Source: CAZDYP01 sp964509505 (lineage in GTDB: Bacteria > Chloroflexota > Anaerolineae > JACRMK01). Taken from it: a DNA stretch of 9,362 nt. The notes under the pieces were generated by a model. The model saw nothing but the letters and a program-made list of their open reading frames with translations. It searched no databases and was not told the origin of the DNA. Below are positions 1-6,496 of the stretch, one piece after another. Made by a program: the position numbers and the translations under genes. Location: NCBI GenBank assembly GCA_964509505.1, contig CAZDYP010000187.1:1-9362 (forward strand), read 5' to 3'. The first letter of the stretch is position 1. Each line of letters opens with the position of its first letter.

Positions 1-235
1 TTTTCTGGCGAAGCGGGTTCACCAGTTGCGCCGCAAGCCTGCCTGAAATGCTTTTTTGCTTGCCAGCGAAACCGTTAGGGTCTGAATTTCAAAACACTCT
101 CTTAGCTGACACATCTCGGCGTTGCTTTTGCCCGCCTTCTGTTCCGTGTTATAATCGCCTCTCGCAATCTGCAATTTTGGATAGAGCCTGTGCGCTTTGT
201 CGTCCTGATTGACTATTGAAGAGTTGAGGTAGCTT
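1..235. other. Upstream region without a convincing gene
   Basis: I find no supportable gene here. The forward frame starting at base 1 is open only to a TAG at 76-78 and reads as a Cys-rich peptide I do not recognise. A reverse open frame running through 19-291 overlaps the start of rplY and looks like a chance shadow. The right half holds the rplY promoter and a 5' leader of about 75 bases. Two GCAAT-type heptamers in a row (164-177) could be a remnant of the repeat family seen elsewhere in the window, but two units are too few to call. Confidence 0.6.
128..155 (+). promoter_or_regulatory. Putative sigma-70-type promoter of rplY
   Basis: A perfect -10 hexamer TATAAT lies at 150-155. It is preceded by TG at 147-148, so it is an extended -10 (TGTTATAAT). 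A weak -35 candidate, TTGCCC at 128-133, stands 16 bases upstream. Transcription would start near 161-163, leaving a leader of about 75 bases before the ATG at 236. The stretch TGNTATAATCGCC is shared with the promoter in front of mreB. The call rests on consensus match and position only. Confidence 0.7.
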
Positions 236-898
236 ATGCCAGAAATTACCCTTTCCGCCGAACCACGCACGGTCATCGGCAAGCAAGTCAATGCGTTACG
301 CCGTAACGGTTTCGTCCCAGTGGTCTTATATGGCGGCCATCAAGAGCCGCGTAACCTGCAAATCGAGGAGCGGGCGCTCCTGAAGACGCTGAAGCAAGCG
401 GGCGGTTATCGCCTGATTGCCATGCAAATCAATGGCGCGTCGCACATGTGTCTCGCGCGCGATGTGCAACAACACCCCATCACCCGCAAAATTCTACACG
501 CCGATTTCCAGGCAGTGGTGATGAACGAGAAAGTCACGGTATCCGTGCCGTTGCGCTTTGTCGGCGAATCGCCTGCGGTGCGCGCGGGGCTCGGTCTGTT
601 GATTCACTCGCGCGAATCAGTGCAAATCGAAGCATTGCCCAGCGATTTGATTGACCACCTCACCGTTGACATCAGCCAACTCCAAAACGCCGGTCAAGCG
701 ATTCACGTTAGCAATTTGAAGGTGAGCGACCAAGTTCGCATCGTCACGGCAAGCGAAGAAACCGTAGCGCTCATCGTGGCGACGAAGGAAGAAAAACTGG
801 CTGAAGGCGCAACGGAAGAAACTACTGCCGAAGTCGAAGTGATCAAGAAGGAAAAGGAAGCAGCGCCCGAGGAAGAAAAAGAAGACGAGAAGAAGTAA
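236..898 (+). CDS. rplY: Large ribosomal subunit protein bL25, long Ctc/TL5 form
   Basis: This is the ribosomal protein that binds 5S rRNA in the large subunit; long forms are also called general stress protein Ctc. The 220 residues divide into the L25 N-terminal 5S-binding domain (about 1-92, with the family-typical RTVIGKQVNALRRNGFVPVVLYG stretch near residues 11-33), the TL5-type C-terminal beta domain (about 95-185), and a highly charged Glu/Lys tail (about 187-220). Such a tail is common in long Ctc proteins and is probably disordered. The ATG at 236 is preceded by GAGGT at 226-230 with 5-base spacing, one of only two good ribosome binding sites in the window. The gene has its own promoter and terminator, so it appears to be transcribed alone. 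Its place beside mreB is probably only neighbourhood. Confidence 0.95.
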   Translation: MPEITLSAEPRTVIGKQVNALRRNGFVPVVLYGGHQEPRNLQIEERALLKTLKQAGGYRLIAMQINGASHMCLARDVQQHPITRKILHADFQAVVMNEKVTVSVPLRFVGESPAVRAGLGLLIHSRESVQIEALPSDLIDHLTVDISQLQNAGQAIHVSNLKVSDQVRIVTASEETVALIVATKEEKLAEGATEETTAEVEVIKKEKEAAPEEEKEDEKK

Positions 899-900
899 AA

Positions 901-942
901 GCCATTAGTAATGGGTTATTGGTAATTACCAATGACTCAGTA
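901..942. repeat. Heptad palindromic element, rplY/mreB spacer
   Basis: Starting 3 bases after the rplY stop, six 7-base units can be read (901-942). Bases 918-933 form a perfect 16-base palindrome, ATTGGTAATTACCAAT. Allowing two G-U type pairs, it extends to 912-939. The ATTGG/CCAAT core is the same as in the arrays at 5402-5524 and 8847-8932. The element lies upstream of the rplY terminator and so would be at the 3' end of the rplY transcript. Confidence 0.75.
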
Positions 943-948
943 TGCTAC

Positions 949-977
949 AAAAGTGGGGACCTCATGCCCCATTTTTT
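949..977 (+). terminator. Rho-independent terminator of rplY
   Basis: AAAAGTGGGG at 949-958 pairs with CCCCATTTTT beginning at 967, with one G-U pair, around an 8-base loop at 959-966. The stem runs into six T residues at 972-977. This is the only clear stem-plus-T-tract terminator in the window. It separates rplY from the mreB unit, and its T-run abuts the -35 region of the mreB promoter. Confidence 0.85.
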
Positions 978-1005
978 GTTGTCTGTTCATCACGGATGGT
1001 ATAAT
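976..1005 (+). promoter_or_regulatory. Extended -10 promoter of the mreB unit
   Basis: TATAAT at 1000-1005 is preceded by TG at 997-998 (TGGTATAAT, extended -10). A -35 candidate TTGTTG lies at 976-981 with an 18-base spacer; it overlaps the end of the rplY terminator T-run. Transcription would begin near 1011-1013, leaving a leader of only about 15 bases, which just contains the GGAGG ribosome binding site at 1019-1023. Its sequence TGNTATAATCGCC matches the rplY promoter. The site rules out the longer reading frame that starts at 932. Confidence 0.8.
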
Positions 1006-1027
1006 CGCCGCTGAAAGCGGAGGCTGC

Positions 1028-2098
1028 GTGGCTTTTAATCCAATTAACTCTTTGTTAGGCTTATTTTCAAGCGACATCAGTATTGATCTGGGAACGGCAA
1101 ACACGCTGGTGCTGGTGCGTGGTCGTGGCATCGTCATCAACGAACCCTCGGTGGTTGCTATTCAAAAGAAAACCAAAGAAGTACTCGCCATTGGCGCGGA
1201 AGCGAAGAAGATGGTCGGGCGCACGCCAGCCGACATCGTCGCCATTCGCCCCTTGCGCGATGGCGTGATTTCCGACTTCGACATCACCGAGCGGATGCTG
1301 AAGTATTTTATCAAGAAGGTGCATGACCAATCGCCTTTCAGTTTCTTGCCGCGCCCGCGCGTGGTCGTTGGCATTCCGAGCGGCGTGACCGAAGTCGAGA
1401 AGCGCGCCGTGCTTGAAGCCACCATGAGCGCAGGGGCGCGCGAAGCCTATACCATTGAAGAACCGATGGCCGCGGCCATTGGCGCAGGCTTACCAGTGAC
1501 CGAGCCCATGGGCAGCATGATCGTGGACATTGGCGGCGGCACCACCGAAGTGGCTGTGTTGTCGTTGGATGGCATTGTCGTCTCGCGCTCGCTGCGGGTC
1601 GCAGGCGACGAGCTGAACGACGATGTCATCAACTATGCTCGCCAGAAATACAACTTGCTGATTGGCGAACGCATGGCTGAGTCTATCAAGATGGCGATTG
1701 GTTCAGCTTATCCGCTCGAAGAAGAAAAGACCATGACCTTGCGAGGCCGTAACCTCATCACCGGCTTGCCCGAATCCGTCGAAATTTCGAGCGTCGAAGT
1801 GCGCGAAGCTTTGGCTGCTTCGATTCAAACGATTGTGTCAGTTGTCCGTAGCGCCATTGATGATACACCGCCTGAATTGGTGTCGGATCTAATGGAGTCA
1901 GGCATCGCCCTGGCAGGCGGCGGCTCCTTAGTGCTGGGACTCGCGGAACGATTGAGTGAGGAGACAAAGATTCATGTCTTCGTTGCCGAAGATCCATTGA
2001 CTTGCGTCGTGCGCGGGGGGGGCGCCGTATTGCAAGACCTCAATACATACGCGCGGGTCCTATCTGCCAGTAATCGTCGCAGTCACTATTCGCGTTAG
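1028..2098 (+). CDS. mreB: Cell shape-determining protein MreB
   Basis: MreB is the bacterial actin homologue: it polymerises with ATP under the membrane and guides side-wall peptidoglycan synthesis by the elongasome. Numbered from the GTG at 1028 (356 residues, close to the usual 330-350), the actin-fold signatures are all present: phosphate-1 loop DLGTANT at residue 20, EEPMAAAIG at 144, phosphate-2 loop DIGGGTTEV at 167, and the adenosine-side GGGS at 297. The first residues (AFNPINSLLGLF) could form the membrane-binding amphipathic helix. I chose GTG 1028 because GGAGG sits 4 bases upstream. The in-frame ATG at 932 is rejected because the rplY terminator and the mreB promoter lie between it and the conserved start. 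First gene of the shape cluster; mreC follows after 106 bases. Confidence 0.95.
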   Translation: MAFNPINSLLGLFSSDISIDLGTANTLVLVRGRGIVINEPSVVAIQKKTKEVLAIGAEAKKMVGRTPADIVAIRPLRDGVISDFDITERMLKYFIKKVHDQSPFSFLPRPRVVVGIPSGVTEVEKRAVLEATMSAGAREAYTIEEPMAAAIGAGLPVTEPMGSMIVDIGGGTTEVAVLSLDGIVVSRSLRVAGDELNDDVINYARQKYNLLIGERMAESIKMAIGSAYPLEEEKTMTLRGRNLITGLPESVEISSVEVREALAASIQTIVSVVRSAIDDTPPELVSDLMESGIALAGGGSLVLGLAERLSEETKIHVFVAEDPLTCVVRGGGAVLQDLNTYARVLSASNRRSHYSR

Positions 2099-2107
2099 TT
2101 CAATAGC

Positions 2108-2203
2108 CAGTGGTCAGCGCTCAACCATCAGTGTTCGGTAAACCACCAAGCCCACGGTTCGCTAATAGCCGTTCACTGATAACTGAACGCTGGGTACTTG
2201 ACC
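2108..2203. repeat. Degenerate heptad inverted-repeat element, mreB/mreC spacer
   Basis: The left half (from 2108) reads as 7-base units beginning with CA, such as CAGTGGT and CAGCGCT. The right half (2155-2203) reads as seven consecutive 7-base units, most beginning with CT, such as CTGATAA and CTGAACG. Bases 2115-2138 match the reverse complement of 2169-2192 at about 18 of 24 positions, with most differences being transitions, so a long imperfect hairpin is possible. The array ends one base before the mreC ATG. It is the most diverged of the spacer elements. Confidence 0.7.
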
Positions 2204-2204
2204 T

Positions 2205-3017
2205 ATGCCTCGTGTCCGCACCGAACCCTTAGCCTTCTTCCTCACGCTCATTGCCGCGTTGTTGCTGTTACTCCATCAATTCAATTTATTGCAGCCTTTC
2301 GAGAACATCGTCATCGCCTTTTTCTCGCCCTTACAGGATGGATTAAGCGAAGCTTTGAGCGATGTGAACAGCGCCTTCGGCGGCTTTCGTGACGCGCAAG
2401 AATGGCGCAAAAAATACGAAGAGCGACAAGCCATCGTGGATGAGTTGCTCGTGGAGAATGCGCGCCTGCGCGAAAAGGAAAAAGAGAACGGCGAGCTGCG
2501 CGAGCTGTTGGGTTTTCGCCTCGCCAATCCAACGTATCGTTACCAAGCCGCCGACGTGATTGGGCGCGACCCCAATCCGCTCGTGCGTTACGTCATCATT
2601 GATCGGGGTTCGATAGATGGTCTCGCCAAAAACATGCCCGTCATCTCCGCGCGCGGACTCGTCGGGCAAATCAGCGAAGTCAATCTGCGTTCAGCCAAAG
2701 CCATGCTCATCACCGACCTGGCGAGCTCGGTGAATGCCATCTCCCAAGAGACGCGCGCAACCGGCATCGTGCAAGGCGATTTGAGCGGCGCGTTGTTGAT
2801 GCGCTTCATCCAGCAGAACGAAAAAATCGAGAAGGGTAACATCATCCTCACGTCGGGCTTGGGCGGGCGTTTCCCCAAACGCTTGGTGATTGGGCAAGTG
2901 CAAGCCATCAAAGCGCGCGACGTGGACATGTTTCAGACCGTTGAGCTGCGCCCCTCGGTGGACTTCAACACGCTCGAAGTCGTGCAAGTCATTCTCAATT
3001 TCACGACAGGCGAATAG
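2205..3017 (+). CDS. mreC: Rod shape-determining protein MreC
   Basis: MreC is a bitopic membrane protein that scaffolds the elongasome outside the membrane and activates PBP2. The 270 residues (family about 250-370) show a short cytoplasmic N-terminus, one membrane helix (about 9-30), an extracytoplasmic coiled coil rich in Glu, Lys, Arg and Leu (about 62-102), then the two-lobed beta domain (about 105-265). The beta domain has typical MreC blocks such as VIIDRGSIDGL, ARGLVGQI and LRPSVDFNTLEVV. The ATG at 2205 fits the family N-terminus, but I see no Shine-Dalgarno in front of it, only the heptad element. The stop codon TAG (3015-3017) lies inside the first heptad (GAATAGC) of the next element, so the repeat provides the end of the gene. 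Confidence 0.95.
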   Translation: MPRVRTEPLAFFLTLIAALLLLLHQFNLLQPFENIVIAFFSPLQDGLSEALSDVNSAFGGFRDAQEWRKKYEERQAIVDELLVENARLREKEKENGELRELLGFRLANPTYRYQAADVIGRDPNPLVRYVIIDRGSIDGLAKNMPVISARGLVGQISEVNLRSAKAMLITDLASSVNAISQETRATGIVQGDLSGALLMRFIQQNEKIEKGNIILTSGLGGRFPKRLVIGQVQAIKARDVDMFQTVELRPSVDFNTLEVVQVILNFTTGE

Positions 3018-3117
3018 CGCATAGCGAACAGTGGATAGCGAATGGCGATTCGCCATCCGCCATTTGCCATTTGCCCTCCGCTATCTGCCATTTGCCATCG
3101 GCTATCGGCTATCCCAC
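3012..3117. repeat. Heptad inverted-repeat hairpin, mreC/mreD spacer
   Basis: The left arm has five 7-base units of GAATAGC type (3012-3046). The right arm has nine units of ATTTGCC/ATCGGCT type in unbroken phase (3055-3117). The apex is a perfect stem, ATGGCG (3042-3047) and CGCCAT (3051-3056), with an ATT loop. The element fills the whole spacer: it contains the mreC stop codon and ends one base before the mreD ATG at 3119. No T-tract follows, so it is not a standard terminator. Confidence 0.85.
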
Positions 3118-3118
3118 A

Positions 3119-3619
3119 ATGTCCGTGTATGTTGTATTCCCTCTATTTGCTGTGCTTGCCATCTTGCAATCGTCGCTGTTGGCGCGGCTTGATGTGAGTG
3201 GCCTGTATCCCAATGTGACGTTGCTCACAGTGATCGCATGGGGCTTGTTGCGTGGCCCCCGCGAGGGGTTGTGGTGGGGATTCGTCGGCGGCTTGTGTTT
3301 GGATTTTGTCTCGTCTTTGCCGTTTGGATTTCATGCGTTCGTTTTGACATGGGCAGGCTATCTGTCAGGGTTAGGTGAATCGCACCTTTTTCGTTCTAAT
3401 GTCGCCCTGCCTGTCTTTTTTGTCGTCTCGCTTTCGCTCGGTTACGCGCTCGCGCAAATGCTGGCGCTACAATGGCGCGGCGCACACTTCGCTTGGCTGG
3501 ACGTGACCTTGACTATTGTATTGCCTACACTTGCCCTAAATCTGTTGACAGGGCCGCTCGTCTTTTTTCCATTGCGTTGGCTGAACCGACGCACGGGGCG
3601 CGAACAATTAGGTTGGTAA
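3119..3619 (+). CDS. mreD: Rod shape-determining protein MreD
   Basis: MreD is the small polytopic membrane subunit of the elongasome that works with MreC. From the ATG at 3119 the protein has 166 residues (family about 160-180) and about five hydrophobic segments. It carries the MreD-typical stretch GLWWGFVGGLCLDFVSSLPFG (given in part: WGF, GGL, LD, PFG) about a third of the way in. The frame is open back to an ATG at 3071, but those extra 16 residues are encoded entirely by the heptad array and do not resemble an MreD N-terminus. No Shine-Dalgarno precedes ATG 3119; translation may depend on readthrough of ribosomes from mreC or on the hairpin structure. The next gene begins only 9 bases after its stop, which suggests tight coupling. 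Confidence 0.92.
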   Translation: MSVYVVFPLFAVLAILQSSLLARLDVSGLYPNVTLLTVIAWGLLRGPREGLWWGFVGGLCLDFVSSLPFGFHAFVLTWAGYLSGLGESHLFRSNVALPVFFVVSLSLGYALAQMLALQWRGAHFAWLDVTLTIVLPTLALNLLTGPLVFFPLRWLNRRTGREQLGW

Positions 3620-3628
3620 CTGCGCGTT

Positions 3629-6430
3629 GTGAAACAGACCCTCCCTCCCTCTGCTGCCTCAGCCGGTTGTAGCCTCACACTGGTGGTGTTGGCGTTGTCC
3701 CTCGTCGGTCTGCATCCCTTCGCCTACACCTCACTCGCCACTTCATTCGACGGGTTGTTGCATCTCTATCGTCTCGTCGAGCTCGAACACCTTTTGTCGC
3801 AAGGCGTCCTCTTTCCGCGCTGGGCGCCCGATTTTATTTTCGGCTTCGGCTACCCGATCTTCAACTTCTACGCGCCTCTTGCCTATTACCTGACCGTGCC
3901 GTTGCATTGGCTGGGCATCTCCTTCGCAGATAGCGCAACCCTTTTCTTCATTGCGTGCACCCTCGCTGCCGGCTTGGCAATGGCTCTGTTAGCGCGCACG
4001 CTATATGCCAACACACACGCGAGCCTCGTCGCAGCCATCGCTTACATCTACGCGCCCACGCACATCTACGACAATTTTTATCGCAGCGCGTGGGGCGCGG
4101 TGTTAGCGTATGCCATCGTCCCCTTTTGCTTGTGGGCTTTGTGCCAATGGCGCCATGCGCCCCGCACACGCTATCTGGCATGGCTCGCGCTTGGCATCGC
4201 AGCGCTGCTGCTCGCGCACAATGTCTCCGCGCTCTTGGCGCTGCCACTGATTAGCCTTGTTGCATTCGCGCTCATGCTAAAGCAAGAAGCAAGAAGCAAG
4301 AGCGAATTTCTTTCTTCTTCCTTCTTTCCTCTCTGCGCCATCACATTAGGGCTTGCTCTCTCTGCCTTCTTCTGGGTGCCCGCGTTCGTCGAAACGCAAT
4401 ATATTCAGACCTGGCGTTTGACCATCCCGCCCGATTTCGACTTCCGCAATCATTTCTTGTCCATCGCCGATTGGTTCGCATGGCCCGCCCCTGCCGCAGT
4501 CGGACGTATCAACCCCGACCTCGTGAACACAGCAGGCACAGCGCAATTGGCGATCGCATTGTGTAGCATCTTCGTCGGCGGCGGCATGAGTATAAAAAGA
4601 AGAAAGAACAAAGCACAAAGGGTTGCGTGGCCAGGCTCGGTCCTTCTTCTTTCTTCTTTCTTCGCATTGATATTGTCCATCGCACTTTACATGACCCTGC
4701 CACAATCCGCCTGGTTATGGGAACGCATCAGTCTGTTACCCTCACTGCAATTTCCCCATCGCTTTCTGACCATCGTCGCATTGTGCTGCGCCGTGTTGAG
4801 CGCCGCGTTTATTGTGATGGTGCCCGAACGCTGGCGCATGGCGACCAGCGTCAGTATCTGCGCGTTATTCGTCATTCAGGCGGTGCCGTTCTTGTATCCG
4901 CGCCGCTTACCTGCCGTCAACCCCAATCCGACGGTAGCCGATGCGTTGTGGCATGAACGCAAGACGGGCGCGCCCGGCACAACGGCCAGCGGCGAGTACT
5001 TTCCAATTTGGGTGAAAGCCACGCCGCGCTCATCGCCCTTTGAAGAGGTCATCATCAATGGCGAAAATCCACAACGCTTTGACTCGCGTTCGTTGCCGGC
5101 AGGCGGCAAAGTGTTGCAAGCAGACGCCGAGCCACTCGCCTTTCGTCTCACGGTTACGTCACCTGCGCCTTTTCGCGCCACCTTCCGTCACTTCTACTTT
5201 CCCGGCTGGCAAGGCTATGTCAATGGCGCACGCGCGCCAACGAAACCCAGCGACCCTCAAGGCTTCTCGACGTTTGACGTGCCAGCCGGCGAAAATCACA
5301 TCGCGCTTATCTTTGAGTCCACCCCTATCCGAAACCTGGGCGCGACGATCTCGCTCATGGCGTTGGTCGTTAGTATTGGCTATTCGATATTGCAGCTTAG
5401 AGATTGGCGATTGGAAATTGAAAATTGGAGGCGCCGCTTCGCCGTCTGCAATTCGCAATTCGCAATTCGCAACCCGCAATCCACAATTGCCAATTACCAA
5501 TTACTCATTACTCACCCCTCATTACCTTACCTCATGCTCGGCGCCGCCTTGTTCCTCCTCAAGCTCGTTTTCCTCGACCACTACGACACCCCGTTGCGTG
5601 TAGCCTTTGACGGTGTGAGCATTCATGGATTACAATACCCCCGCTCGATTGACCTGAGTGGGCAGGTCATCTGGCATGGTTACACCTTGCAACAGCGCGC
5701 ACAGGACTTTGACCTGACGTTGTATTGGCAAGCGCAACAACCCTTAGAAACCATCTATTCGTCTTTCGCGCATCTCATTGACGAACACGCCAATCTCTAC
5801 GCGCAAAAAGACAACCTACATCCGGGCGCAGCGCCGACGACAACTTGGCGACCACGCGAATACAATGTTGACCGCCACGTGATTGAAGTGCCAGCAGGCA
5901 CGCCGCCCGGCGAATACTGGATCGAAGTGGGTCTGTATGATCCGCACACGGGGGCGCGGTTACTGCGCGTCAATCCCCCTTTCGGTGAACCGCCTGACCG
6001 TATGCTAATCGGGCCCCTGACATTGACTGTGCCATCATCTCTCCCAACCATCGCAGACTTGCAGATCAAGCAACCGCTTGAAAAGTCTTGGCACCACGGT
6101 GTGACGCTGCTAGGGTTGAGCGCCGAGCAAACGCGCTTACCCGCCGACGATTTTTTGCGTGTGGCATTGTTCTGGCGCGCGGATGTTTCTGCGCTTATTC
6201 CACTCACCATGACATTACGCCTTGCAGATGCGCAAGGCAAAACAGCCGCATTACAGCAAAGCCAACCCTCCAACAACCGCTATCCCACCACACGCTGGCA
6301 ACGGGGCGAACTGGTGCGCGACAATCGCGCACTCTGGATTCCCAAGACCCTACCCAATGGCGCATATCACTTGCAGCTGCAGCTGGATAGCGCTGAGACA
6401 TGGTTTGAGTTGGGAGTATTTAGTCGCTAG
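3629..6430 (+). CDS. Large GT-C-like polytopic membrane protein (PTPS-related family)
   Basis: A 933-residue protein. Residues 1 to about 585 are a multi-span membrane region with an early motif D41-G-L-L-H45-L-Y-R48 followed by RWAPDF and GFGYPIFNFYAPL (about 64-84). This resembles the membrane family known as PTPS-related (PF10131), thought to share the GT-C lipid-linked-sugar transferase fold. A last membrane helix lies at about 634-652, and two related beta-sandwich domains follow (about 655-800 and 805-933). The two domains align with each other: LYWQA 698-702 with LFWRA 847-851, and PTTTW 736-740 with PTTRW 886-890. The role is probably transfer or handling of a surface sugar, but donor and acceptor are unknown. 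Start GTG 3629 lies 9 bases after mreD with no clear ribosome binding site. Three in-frame heptad hairpins interrupt it (residues 218-235, 323-345, 592-632). Its last codons and its TAG stop lie in a fourth. Confidence 0.8.
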   Translation: MKQTLPPSAASAGCSLTLVVLALSLVGLHPFAYTSLATSFDGLLHLYRLVELEHLLSQGVLFPRWAPDFIFGFGYPIFNFYAPLAYYLTVPLHWLGISFADSATLFFIACTLAAGLAMALLARTLYANTHASLVAAIAYIYAPTHIYDNFYRSAWGAVLAYAIVPFCLWALCQWRHAPRTRYLAWLALGIAALLLAHNVSALLALPLISLVAFALMLKQEARSKSEFLSSSFFPLCAITLGLALSAFFWVPAFVETQYIQTWRLTIPPDFDFRNHFLSIADWFAWPAPAAVGRINPDLVNTAGTAQLAIALCSIFVGGGMSIKRRKNKAQRVAWPGSVLLLSSFFALILSIALYMTLPQSAWLWERISLLPSLQFPHRFLTIVALCCAVLSAAFIVMVPERWRMATSVSICALFVIQAVPFLYPRRLPAVNPNPTVADALWHERKTGAPGTTASGEYFPIWVKATPRSSPFEEVIINGENPQRFDSRSLPAGGKVLQADAEPLAFRLTVTSPAPFRATFRHFYFPGWQGYVNGARAPTKPSDPQGFSTFDVPAGENHIALIFESTPIRNLGATISLMALVVSIGYSILQLRDWRLEIENWRRRFAVCNSQFAIRNPQSTIANYQLLITHPSLPYLMLGAALFLLKLVFLDHYDTPLRVAFDGVSIHGLQYPRSIDLSGQVIWHGYTLQQRAQDFDLTLYWQAQQPLETIYSSFAHLIDEHANLYAQKDNLHPGAAPTTTWRPREYNVDRHVIEVPAGTPPGEYWIEVGLYDPHTGARLLRVNPPFGEPPDRMLIGPLTLTVPSSLPTIADLQIKQPLEKSWHHGVTLLGLSAEQTRLPADDFLRVALFWRADVSALIPLTMTLRLADAQGKTAALQQSQPSNNRYPTTRWQRGELVRDNRALWIPKTLPNGAYHLQLQLDSAETWFELGVFSR
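4281..4334. repeat. In-frame heptad element 1 inside the membrane-protein gene
   Basis: Three perfect copies of AGCAAGA (4281-4301) are followed by a 28-base all-pyrimidine tract (4307-4334) that also reads in 7-base steps (CTTCTTC, CTTCTTT). The purine arm and pyrimidine arm are roughly complementary, so they can form a hairpin with a tiny loop. It encodes K218 to L235: a charged stretch KQEARSKSE followed by FLSSSFFPL. This falls in a loop between two membrane helices and at the start of the next helix. Confidence 0.75.
4597..4663. repeat. In-frame heptad element 2 inside the membrane-protein gene
   Basis: The left arm has three 7-base units, AAGAAGA, AAGAACA and AAGCACA (4597-4617). The right arm has TCCTTCT and two TCTTTCT units (4641-4661). 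Bases 4597-4608 are the exact reverse complement of 4647-4658 (12 pairs). The loop contains a GC-rich stretch with the short palindrome TGGCCA. It encodes residues about 323-345, a strongly basic segment KRRKNKAQR followed by the hydrophobic VLLLSSFF that opens the next membrane helix. Confidence 0.8.
5402..5524. repeat. In-frame heptad element 3, 15 units, inside the membrane-protein gene
   Basis: The left arm has four 7-base units of GATTGGC/AATTGGA type (5402-5429). A GC-rich loop with the palindrome GGCGCC follows, then eleven consecutive units in perfect phase (5448-5524) that drift from GCAATTC to CCAATTA to CTCATTA. The two arms are inverted copies around an ATTGG/CCAAT core. It encodes D592 to L632. 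Because 7 and 3 are coprime, the array yields a 7-residue peptide repeat with N at 608, 615 and 622, Q at 610, 617 and 624, and I at 613, 620 and 627. The right arm contains no stop codon in any of the three forward frames. Confidence 0.9.
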
Positions 6431-6496
6431 TCGCTAGCCATTAGTCACTAGCGACTAGCGATTAATGACTAACGACTAATGACTCGCAACTAACCG
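6421..6496. repeat. Heptad inverted-repeat hairpin, membrane protein/mrdA spacer
   Basis: Eleven 7-base units run in one unbroken phase from 6421 up to the mrdA start codon. They begin as TAGTCGC (two copies), pass through TAGTCAC and TAGCGAC, and end as TAATGAC. TAGTCGCTAG near the left end and CTAGCGACTA near 6448 are inverted copies, so the array folds back on itself. The TAG stop of the upstream gene (6428-6430) is the start of the second unit, and the preceding unit encodes its last two residues. There is no room for a separate ribosome binding site before ATG 6497. Confidence 0.88.

Noticed and set aside
33..63. Possible hairpin GCAAGC/GCTTGC near the left edge, perhaps a terminator of an upstream gene
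   Set aside because: Only six pairs with a loop of about 19 bases; the T-run is inside the loop, not after the stem.
19..291. Reverse-strand 90-residue open frame over the rplY start
   Set aside because: It overlaps a certain gene and its promoter, has no recognisable domain or ribosome binding site, and its length is within chance.
932..1027. Longer MreB with 32 extra N-terminal residues from an ATG at 932
   Set aside because: A terminator (949-977) and a promoter (1000-1005) lie inside this stretch, the extra residues are unlike MreB, and GTG 1028 has a ribosome binding site.
3071..3118. Longer MreD starting at ATG 3071
   Set aside because: The 16 extra residues are translated heptad repeat; MreD-like sequence begins at ATG 3119.
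5402..5524. Frameshift or pseudogene signal in the membrane-protein gene
   Set aside because: The frame stays open across the array and homologous-looking sequence continues on both sides in the same frame.
6421..6496. Intrinsic terminator between the membrane protein and mrdA
   Set aside because: The inverted repeats lack a following T-run and have AT-rich, imperfect stems.
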